Source of the DNA: Acidimicrobiia bacterium | GTDB lineage: Bacteria; Actinomycetota; Acidimicrobiia; Spongiisociales; ZC4RG35 | Direction: 5' to 3' | Assembly (NCBI GenBank): GCA_030623125.1 | Contig: JAUXMQ010000030.1 | Span: 1 to 8,606 of the forward strand | Length of the DNA: 8,606 nucleotides | In this document: piece after piece, positions 1 to 4,581 of the stretch | Numbering within the stretch: the stretch's first letter is position 1 | How the letters are laid out: each line of letters opens with the position of its first letter | Translations under genes and position numbers: made by a program | The notes under the pieces: model-generated | Databases searched by the model: none | Told to the model about the DNA's origin: nothing | The model's input: the letters and a program-made list of their open reading frames with translations, nothing else

Positions 1-98
1 ACGCCAAGACAACCATGACCGGGATGGCACGAATCACTGTCAAGCCGGAATGGGTCGGACTCATCGACTTCCAGACCCGCTACCCCAGCAGCCACTGA
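1..98 (+). CDS. 3' end of an upstream gene (C-terminal about 31 residues; possibly PPOX/flavin-type oxidase family)
   Basis: An open frame enters from the left edge (first full codon at 3) and ends at TGA 96-98. The visible tail reads AKTTMTGMARITVKP followed by EWVGLIDFQTRYPSSH. The basic/beta-strand pattern (RITVKPEWVGLIDF) is reminiscent of C-termini of pyridoxamine 5'-phosphate oxidase-like split-barrel flavin proteins, but this is a weak resemblance and the family cannot be settled from so few residues. It lies only 25 bp ahead of the merB start on the same strand, so it is probably the preceding gene of the same operon. I am fairly sure it is the end of a real gene and unsure of its function. 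Confidence 0.5.
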   Translation, partial: AKTTMTGMARITVKPEWVGLIDFQTRYPSSH

Positions 99-113
99 AA
101 CGCTGCCCCGATT

Positions 114-117
114 GGAG
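114..117 (+). promoter_or_regulatory. Ribosome binding site of merB (GGAG)
   Basis: GGAGAAAACC immediately precedes ATG 124, placing GGAG six bases before the start codon. This favours ATG 124 over the in-frame TTG at 112, which would overlap the Shine-Dalgarno itself. Confidence 0.6.
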
Positions 118-123
118 AAAACC

Positions 124-771
124 ATGAACGCCAAGAGTGTCGAAGAGATCGCCCTCGTCCTCCGGAGGATGCGCGATGCCAGAGATCGGATCCCGGGATA
201 TCGGGCCCTCGTCGTCGACGTGGTTCGGGAGCTGAGTCTCGGAATGCCGGTAGCACCCGAACAGATCGCCGAACTTGCCGCCAAGCACGACACACCGGAG
301 AGGACCATCGAGGAGATCGGCCATTCCGCAGAGTGGAGTGACGGCGGAATTGTGGGACTCAACGGCCTCACCCTCGGCGACAGCCGTCACCGGCTCCATT
401 TCGACGACGTCACCATGGGCACCTGGTGTGCTTGGGACTCTTTATTCCTGGTGCCGATCATCGGTCGGGCGGCCAGGCTCGAGTCGACCTCGCCGGCCAC
501 CAACGTCGCAGTGGAGGTATCGATCACTCCGGAAGGCGTCACCGGTGCAGAACCGTCCACAACCGTCATGTCCGTTGTCGTGCCCCACCCCGATACTACG
601 GCGAAGACCGCCGCTGAGGTCCAGGCTGCTTTCTGTCACTTCGTACATTTTTTCGAAGATCGCACAACCGCAGAATCCTGGGTACCGACCGAGCGCGACC
701 CGGCGGTCCTCAGTCTCGAAGACGGGTTTCGGCTTGGCCAACTCGTCTATGGCGACCTCGCAGCCGTCTGA
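124..771 (+). CDS. merB: Alkylmercury (organomercurial) lyase, MerB family
   Basis: A 215-aa protein, the usual length for MerB, which protonolytically cleaves the carbon-mercury bond of organomercurials in the cytoplasm and releases Hg(II). The N-terminal about 70 residues form the expected small helical domain. The MerB core then follows with GGIVGLNGLTLGDSRHRLHF (residues 74-93), TWCAWDSLFLVP (100-111), ARLEST (117-122), EVSITPEGV (131-139) and AAFCHFVHFF (168-177). The catalytic set of the family (Cys96, Asp99, Cys159 in the R831b enzyme) maps to Cys102, Asp105 and Cys171, all present, so the enzyme looks functional. The ATG start is supported by GGAG six bases upstream. It is followed after 20 bp by the MBL-fold gene, in an operon-like run that ends with the selenocysteine-type rhodanese. 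No merA, merR, merT or merP is visible in the window, so Hg(II) reduction, if it happens, is encoded elsewhere. Family assignment is confident; the true in vivo substrate is inferred. Confidence 0.92.
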   Translation: MNAKSVEEIALVLRRMRDARDRIPGYRALVVDVVRELSLGMPVAPEQIAELAAKHDTPERTIEEIGHSAEWSDGGIVGLNGLTLGDSRHRLHFDDVTMGTWCAWDSLFLVPIIGRAARLESTSPATNVAVEVSITPEGVTGAEPSTTVMSVVVPHPDTTAKTAAEVQAAFCHFVHFFEDRTTAESWVPTERDPAVLSLEDGFRLGQLVYGDLAAV

Positions 772-791
772 GCTGACACCGGCGATACCGA

Positions 792-1625
792 ATGTCGACT
801 GACTTCACCTTCAGGACCGGCGACATCGAATGCACGGTTGTCCGGTACGGCGAGTCCGCGGGCCCTCCCGCGTACCTCTTCCCCGATGCTCCGGCCGGTG
901 AGCGTGATGCGGCCTGCGCCAGACATCTCATAGACGGAACCAACCTGGGCCTCGTCTATTCCAGCCTGCTCTTGCGCCGTGGCGAACAGGTCGTCGTCGT
1001 CGATGCCGGACCCGGAGGATCCCATGATGCGCTGGGCGACGCCTTGGGAGCGACCGGCGTCGAGCCCGACTCAGTCCAACACGTGATCCTCTCCCACGCC
1101 CATCCCGACCATGTTGGTGGGCTTATCGCGGGACGCGATAAGTCGCAGCCGCGGTTCTCTCGAGCCGATCATCATTTGCTCACCGACGAGTGGAACCATT
1201 GGATGGAATCCGACGGTGGCGGACCCATGACACCCCAAACCCGGGCCTTTCTCGAGCCAATTGGCGCCGCGGGACTGGTCGAAGCCCACGACGATGAAGT
1301 CGAAATCCTTCCCGGGGTCGTACTCGTTCCCACACCGGGACACACTCCAGGGCACCTCTCTGTGATTGTTCGCGATCGAGGAGAAACCCTGGTCTATCTC
1401 GGCGATGTCGTCACCCATTCGGTCATGGTCGAGCATCCCGGGTGGTACTCCGTCTTCGACACGATCCCTAACACTGCGGCCAGCACACGCCGCCGTCTGA
1501 TCCAAACAGCAGAGGAAACCGGCGCCGTCGTCGTCGCCTCCCATATTCCGACACCAGGCCGCATCGTCCCCGATCCGGAGTCGGGACACGCCTTTGCGTC
1601 ACTGGAACCGCATAACCACGGATGA
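792..1625 (+). CDS. MBL-fold metallo-hydrolase
   Basis: A 277-aa protein with the metallo-beta-lactamase fold signature. Residues 68-74 (VVVDAGP) form the typical early strand. The metal-binding HxHxDH is SHAHPDHVGG at 101-110 (His102, His104, Asp106, His107). The third-site His lies in TPGHTPGH (181-188, probably His184), the bridging Asp in YLGD (Asp205), and a terminal His ligand in ASHIPTPG (His251). All expected ligands are present, so it should bind two metal ions and hydrolyse an ester, lactone, thioester or related bond; the substrate cannot be read from sequence. It begins 20 bp after merB without an obvious Shine-Dalgarno, suggesting translation coupled to merB, and precedes a small ORF by 25 bp. 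MBL enzymes paired with rhodanese proteins are known in sulfur metabolism (persulfide dioxygenases such as ETHE1 and CstB), and the operon has such a neighbour. However, this sequence looks like the broad hydrolase group rather than the ETHE1 group, so a persulfide role is speculative. Confidence 0.9.
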   Translation: MSTDFTFRTGDIECTVVRYGESAGPPAYLFPDAPAGERDAACARHLIDGTNLGLVYSSLLLRRGEQVVVVDAGPGGSHDALGDALGATGVEPDSVQHVILSHAHPDHVGGLIAGRDKSQPRFSRADHHLLTDEWNHWMESDGGGPMTPQTRAFLEPIGAAGLVEAHDDEVEILPGVVLVPTPGHTPGHLSVIVRDRGETLVYLGDVVTHSVMVEHPGWYSVFDTIPNTAASTRRRLIQTAEETGAVVVASHIPTPGRIVPDPESGHAFASLEPHNHG

Positions 1626-1650
1626 CCGAGAAAGGAAGATGAGGAGAGAC

Positions 1651-1881
1651 ATGAAACGCAAGACAGGAAACCTCGAGAGTGCTGAGGACAAGGCGGTCCG
1701 CTGCCTGGCACACGGCATCGCACATGCCCATGCCGAATTCGGCCGCAAACGGGTGGGATTCATCCTCGGCACAATCGCGATTGATTTCGTCGGTTCGGAC
1801 GAGACGACGGCGTCCGCGGGAAAGACGGTCAAGTCCGATGCTGGCGCGACCTCGGAACACCTAACTTCTACACCGACATAA
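1651..1881 (+). CDS. Small protein of unknown function in the merB operon (76 aa)
   Basis: An open frame of 76 aa from ATG 1651, preceded by GAGGAG at 1641-1646 with a four-base spacer. An in-frame ATG at 1639 preceded by AAAGGAAG is a possible alternative start (80 aa). Its placement 25 bp after the MBL-fold stop and 17 bp before the rhodanese start argues that it is translated. The protein has a basic N-terminus (MKRKTG), a His/Ala-rich helix (CLAHGIAHAHAEFG, with one Cys at residue 17), a short hydrophobic stretch (RVGFILGTIAIDFVG, about residues 33-47) and a Ser/Thr/Ala-rich, probably disordered tail. The hydrophobic stretch is short for a membrane span. I do not recognise the family. The Cys and His residues could bind a metal, but nothing in the sequence proves it. 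Confidence 0.6.
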   Translation: MKRKTGNLESAEDKAVRCLAHGIAHAHAEFGRKRVGFILGTIAIDFVGSDETTASAGKTVKSDAGATSEHLTSTPT

Positions 1882-1887
1882 GCCGAC

Positions 1888-1893
1888 GAGGAG
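1888..1893 (+). promoter_or_regulatory. Ribosome binding site of the selenocysteine-type rhodanese (GAGGAG)
   Basis: GAGGAG sits five bases upstream of GTG 1899. There is no ATG nearby in this frame, so this site decides that the rhodanese starts with GTG. Confidence 0.65.
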
Positions 1894-1898
1894 CAGCC

Positions 1899-2315
1899 GT
1901 GACTACCAGCATCGACCGCCGGGGCCTCATTCGACTCATCGATGATGAGGGTGCTCAGGTAGTGGACGTGTTACCCGAGCGGGAATACTTCAATTCGCAC
2001 ATTCCTGGCGCCATCAACATCCCTCTGAAGATGCTTAACGATGAAACGAGTTCGATTCTGAAGCGGGACAAGCCCGTTGTCGTCTATTGACACGACGGAT
2101 TGTGAGACATGTCTCCACGAGCCGCGTGTCGGCTCGAAGCCCTCGGATTTGAACAGGTCTACGACTACGTACTTGGAATCGCCGACTGGAAAGCGGCCGG
2201 CATACCAATCGAAGGAGACGCCCCCAATTCTCAAAGGAGCCAGGAAGTACCGCTCCTGATATCGGGAAACCCGTCAGGCCCTCGTAGTCGCCAGCTCGTT
2301 TTCGCAGCGCTCTGA
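1899..2315 (+). CDS. Rhodanese-like protein, probable selenoprotein with two in-frame UGA (Sec) codons
   Basis: Read from GTG 1899 with TGA 2088-2090 and 2103-2105 translated as selenocysteine (U), this gives a 138-aa single-domain rhodanese. The N-terminal half has VVDVLPEREYFNSHIPGAIN (21-40), the typical rhodanese Asp...Glu...H-I-PGA pattern, and ends in PVVVY. The active-site loop is YUHDGLUDMSPRAA (63-76), followed by EALGFEQVYDYVLGIADWKA (80-99) and GIPIEGD (101-107). In the closely similar Cys form of this family as I know it, the pattern is VVYC-x4-C-D-x-S-x-RAA, so both TGAs fall exactly on the conserved cysteines, the first being the catalytic residue. Without recoding the product is a 63-aa fragment with no active site. 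Rhodaneses transfer sulfane sulfur through the loop Cys; a selenol would be more nucleophilic and would bind Hg(II) more tightly. Residues from about 109 on are an unusual tail read through a dispersed repeat. The alternative is a pseudogene with two nonsense mutations, which I consider less likely. It is the last gene of the merB operon-like run. Confidence 0.75.
2088..2105 (+). other. Recoding segment: UGA-(4 codons)-UGA at the rhodanese active-site loop
   Basis: The codons are TGA CAC GAC GGA TTG TGA, giving U-H-D-G-L-U between VVVY and DMSPRAA. Both codons replace cysteine by a single third-base difference (TGC/TGT to TGA). The frame is unbroken on both sides, and no other stop occurs between 1899 and 2313. 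Elsewhere in the window TGA ends merB, the MBL-fold gene and the cyclase gene, so global reassignment of UGA is not the explanation. Confidence 0.7.
2118..2136 (+). promoter_or_regulatory. Candidate bacterial SECIS hairpin
   Basis: CGAGCCG (2118-2124), loop CGTGT (2125-2129) and CGGCTCG (2130-2136) make a perfect 7-bp stem with a 5-nt loop, inside the coding sequence just after the second TGA. The loop begins 19 nt after TGA 2103-2105 and 34 nt after TGA 2088-2090. As I recall the bacterial SECIS consensus (Zhang and Gladyshev), the apical loop lies 16-37 nt after the UGA and has a G in its first two positions; here G is the second loop base, and both UGAs fall within range. One element may therefore serve both codons. 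The fold is seen in sequence; binding by SelB is inferred. Confidence 0.6.
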
Positions 2316-2422
2316 GATACCGTCCTGTGGTTCCCGTCGCCCTCCGAGAAACCCGACCACCGGCGTCGAACCTTGGCCTGTAGCCCACGATTCGACCGAA
2401 CCGCGTGCGGTGGTTCCATGAG
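2281..2422 (-). repeat. Dispersed intergenic repeat, copy 1
   Basis: Copy 1 of three. It contains GAGATACCGTCCTGTGG (2314-2330), identical over 17 nt to copy 3 (7595-7611). It also contains ACCCGACCACCGGCGTCG (2351-2368), nearly identical to copy 2 (4296-4313, one substitution and one extra base), and TTCCATGAG (2414-2422), shared by all three copies in the same order. Orientation is given relative to the small membrane-protein gene that overlaps copy 3; on that strand the core reads EPQDGIS in one frame, as in copy 3. Its left edge overlaps the 3' end of the rhodanese frame and provides that frame's stop codon. Boundaries are approximate. Confidence 0.6.
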
Positions 2423-2446
2423 CTACCCAATCCGAAAGAGGCTTCA

Positions 2447-2500
2447 AGGGGTATGCCCCCTGTCGCCGCGTCCAAGAGGGTCCAGTGGGATTGTCCCCTG
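2447..2500. terminator. Two short hairpins between convergent genes, possible bidirectional terminator
   Basis: AGGGG-TATGC-CCCCT (2447-2461) is a 5-bp GC stem. CAG(T)GGGA-TTG-TCCCCTG (2483-2500) is a 7-bp stem with one bulged T. They lie between the rhodanese (+, ends 2315) and the lipoprotein gene (-, ends 2547), where transcripts from both sides must stop. Neither is followed by a convincing T tract on either strand, so this is weak evidence for intrinsic termination. I see no gene in the 231-bp gap 2316-2546. Confidence 0.25.
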
Positions 2501-2546
2501 TTCATTGGTAAGGCCCGAGGGGTCCACGGGCATGAAACTGTGAGCC

Positions 2547-3818
2547 CTATTGGGTGGTGATGTATGCCACCTGACCGTCAAGGGGCTGACTTTGGGTCAC
2601 TTCGTAGATTCCAAGATGCGGACGATCGTCTGAGTCGAGCACCAACGAGACCAACTGTCCGAGAGGAAGGCCTGCCTCCACGATCTGAATGACATCCCAA
2701 TCCGAGTCGCCCCGCACCCCGTACCAGACACCCTCTGTGTCCGAGAAAGCGACGTGGGCACGACCCTTGCTGTCGAACGCAAGCGACGAATTGCGTCGGG
2801 CGTTGCCTTCGGAGAACGCGTCAAGACCGCCAATGGTCTCTAGGGTCCATCCGTCGTCGCCCCGTACTGCGAACACGATTTCGCCTTCGGTGCCGGCAGT
2901 CTGTCGAAAGAAGGTGGCTGCCGGACGGCCATCGGCGTCGTAGGCCAGCGACGAATACTTGCCGACGTTCCCTTCTTCGGCGGCCCGCTCCAGACTCCAC
3001 GATCCGTTCACGAGACTGGCGAAGATGAGATCCTGGTCGGTGTCGTCATAGTAGGTGATTGCAGGTGATCCCGAGGGGTCGAGAGCGAGGGCGACGTTGT
3101 ACTGATACGGGATGGGGCCACTCCCAATCTCGGTCACATTCCAACCGGAACCGTCGTTGCGGTAGTACTCGACACCTTCGGTCCGCCCAAACTGAGCTGG
3201 ATCGACTCCGGCAGCGTGGACAACACCATCGTCTCCGACGACGACGGTCGCATCCCAACCGTCATGACCCTCATTGTCTGCAGTGTCCTCGACCCAGGTC
3301 GAGCCATCCCAGAAGAGCCTCACAAGGTCGCCTAGTTCGGGGTCGAAATTGTCGGCCTGGTGATCATGAATAACCACGTTGGGCGTGCCGTCTGGGCTAT
3401 AGGCCAGGCCAATCGGACCGTAGAAGTAACCTTCGCGCAGGATCTGAACCTCCCAGTCGTCGGACAATTCGGCAAAAGCAACGAAGCCTTCACCGACCTT
3501 TTCGAACAGCCAGGTCATCCCCGGTGCGCCTGTCGGATCGAGAGCCACCGCAGGCTTGACGCCAGGTCCGAGCAATCGGACGACCCACCCGTCAGCAACC
3601 GAGAAGGTCAGTCCTTCAGAATTGGTGTCGGTTCCGGAAGAAGACGTCGAAGCCGCATCGTCTCCCGCGCTCGACGACGCCGATGGTAAGGCTGTCGACG
3701 CCGAAGTCCCATCTTCGAGAGAGGTGCCGCCGCATGCGGCCAGAACCACGGTCAGCGTGAGAGCCCGAGCCACTAGCTTGGATCTTGATCGATCGTCCAC
3801 GGCCAGATCCAACGCCAT
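2547..3818 (-). CDS. Predicted secreted lipoprotein with seven beta-propeller-type repeats
   Basis: A 423-aa protein. The N-terminus has a hydrophobic segment ending in the lipobox LAAC (residues 26-29, lipidated Cys29), followed by a Ser/Thr/Ala/Gly-rich linker (about 31-66), typical of surface lipoproteins. The rest contains seven recurring units of the form ALD-x-x-G-x-P-x-x-x-Y/F, starting near residues 89 (VALDPTGAPG), 137 (GLAYSPDGTP), 191 (TVVVGDDGVV), 241 (NVALALDPSG), 289 (SSLAYDADGRP), 344 (SSLAFDSKGRA) and 391 (SLVLDSDDRP). Spacing is about 47-55 residues, and most are followed by a Trp-containing strand (SGWNV, GSWSL, DGWTL, SDWDV). This predicts a seven-bladed propeller displayed outside the membrane, probably for binding or sensing; no catalytic residues are recognised. 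The start is uncertain: ATG 3818 has no clear Shine-Dalgarno, and the GTG at 3800 would shorten the n-region. It sits alone between a repeat-containing gap and the convergent merB block. Confidence 0.85.
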   Translation of the reverse strand: MALDLAVDDRSRSKLVARALTLTVVLAACGGTSLEDGTSASTALPSASSSAGDDAASTSSSGTDTNSEGLTFSVADGWVVRLLGPGVKPAVALDPTGAPGMTWLFEKVGEGFVAFAELSDDWEVQILREGYFYGPIGLAYSPDGTPNVVIHDHQADNFDPELGDLVRLFWDGSTWVEDTADNEGHDGWDATVVVGDDGVVHAAGVDPAQFGRTEGVEYYRNDGSGWNVTEIGSGPIPYQYNVALALDPSGSPAITYYDDTDQDLIFASLVNGSWSLERAAEEGNVGKYSSLAYDADGRPAATFFRQTAGTEGEIVFAVRGDDGWTLETIGGLDAFSEGNARRNSSLAFDSKGRAHVAFSDTEGVWYGVRGDSDWDVIQIVEAGLPLGQLVSLVLDSDDRPHLGIYEVTQSQPLDGQVAYITTQ

Positions 3819-4538
3819 CAGGTACCAGGGTGTTCCATTAACGAGTGGCGGAAGGGCGACATTCGGTCAGGACCCAATCTTCGATGCTCGGTACCCTCTG
3901 ACAATTGCACGGCACCTGACCATGGTGATAATCGTGTCGCCCGTGATTGCGGGATGCCGAGAAGCCGGAACTGGCCGTGCAGGCCGATAAAGAAACATCT
4001 GCTTCCGTCACCAGGCTTGCGGCCACCCACTAGGCCCACACCCTGGTGCGCAGTCGACTATCCCGGTGACCATCCCGTCACGGAACCCCGTAACAGCGGA
4101 CCGCGAACACCCATCACAAGGTCTCAGGCGGAGCCCGGCGAAGGAACACCGAGACACATTTCGCACCAAGACACAGGACGGCACTCTCCTTCCGTCAGAA
4201 AACCTGGAACCCCCCTCGGGCCGTTCACCAATTTCCACATGCCCACGAGATACCTTCCCGGCTCTCCCGTGGTCCCTCCAACACCGACATGATCCACCCG
4301 ACAAACCGGCGTCGGACCATGGCAGCAATAGCAAACTCGGTCCTCCCTATCAGCGCACTTCCATGGACTTCTCCCTCTCAAGGGCATTTCCATGAGGTGT
4401 TGGCACCAGCGGAGTTGGATGGATCCCCTTGCGACGCAAAGGTTATGAGGTCTGGCTCTCTCAGGTCGGTTTTCAAGAGGGTCGAACAGCGGACGAAACC
4501 CATCAGGAACTACTCAGATCCATCAAGGAGTTGCCCAG
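3819..4538. other. 720-bp gap without a convincing complete gene
   Basis: This stretch lies between the start of the lipoprotein gene and the end of the cyclase gene (both - strand). Open frames exist on both strands, but their translations are Pro/Arg/Thr-rich or mutually shadowing and show no recognisable domain. It contains dispersed repeat copy 2 (about 4198-4396) and a short protein-like + strand frame running from 4396 into the cyclase 3' end. The promoter of the lipoprotein gene should lie in the left part, but I see no strong box. Confidence 0.5.
4198..4396 (-). repeat. Dispersed intergenic repeat, copy 2 (possible decayed relative of the 7414-7683 gene)
   Basis: It aligns colinearly with copy 3. 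GAAAACCTGGAA (4198-4209) matches GAAAACTGGAA (7546-7556), CTCGGG (4215-4220) matches 7563-7568, and ATTTCCA (4231-4237) matches 7579-7585. GCCCACGAGATACC (4241-4254) is identical to 7589-7602, and TTCCATGAG (4388-4396) matches 7705-7713. On the minus strand the core translates as REGISWACGNW-stop-TARGGFQVF-stop, against QDGISWALGNVWTTREPFPVF in the intact small gene. The homologous frame is therefore broken by two TGA codons, one of them replacing a Trp codon. It looks like gene decay rather than recoding. Boundaries are approximate. Confidence 0.6.
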
Positions 4539-4581
4539 TCAGGCGATGGTGTTGATCAGCTCTTTGGCCACCACTCGATAG
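4396..4581 (+). CDS. Short protein-like frame overlapping the cyclase 3' end (doubtful, possibly a gene fragment)
   Basis: A + strand frame open from the TGA at 4393-4395 to TAG 4579-4581. It has no in-frame ATG near its beginning; TTG 4429 would give 50 aa. The translation (LRRKGYEVWLSQVGFQEGRT, then ADETHQELLRSIKELPSQ) has balanced composition and an amphipathic helical look, unlike other frames in the gap, and most of it lies outside the cyclase gene. It overlaps the last 43 bp of the cyclase gene in convergent orientation. There is no good ribosome binding site. It may be the 3' remnant of a gene broken on its left side near repeat copy 2, or chance. I do not recognise it. Confidence 0.18.
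   Translation, partial: GVGTSGVGWIPLRRKGYEVWLSQVGFQEGRTADETHQELLRSIKELPSQAMVLISSLATTR

Noticed and set aside
112..123. TTG start for merB at 112
   Set aside because: The GGAG Shine-Dalgarno for ATG 124 lies within this extension, and MerB homologues do not need the extra residues.
275..802. Long alternative + strand frame inside merB
   Set aside because: The translation is Arg/Ser/Pro-rich without motifs and is a frame shadow of merB.
1071..1860. Minus-strand frames opposite the MBL-fold gene and the small ORF
   Set aside because: They are antisense shadows of well-supported genes, without motifs or ribosome binding sites.
1899..2090. Stand-alone 63-aa N-terminal rhodanese fragment, and a separate 68-aa ORF at 2109-2315
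   Set aside because: They are in the same frame and together make one complete rhodanese domain; the only interruptions are TGA codons at the two Cys positions, so one recoded gene explains both better than two fragments.
2088..2105. Genome-wide reassignment of UGA (to Trp, Gly or Cys)
   Set aside because: TGA ends merB, the MBL-fold gene and the cyclase gene at natural C-termini, Trp residues are encoded by TGG, and other Cys residues, including residue 77 of the same rhodanese, are encoded by TGT or TGC.
3876..3904. Possible -35/-10 pair (TTGTCA, 17-bp spacer, AAGATT) ahead of the lipoprotein gene on the minus strand
   Set aside because: The -10 box is a poor match and such pairs occur often by chance; not strong enough to annotate.
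4198..4260. Selenocysteine reading of the two TGA codons in the GISWACGNW remnant
   Set aside because: The TGAs do not align with Cys in the intact relative (one aligns with Trp), the rest of the protein is missing, and I see no suitable hairpin; decay is the simpler explanation.
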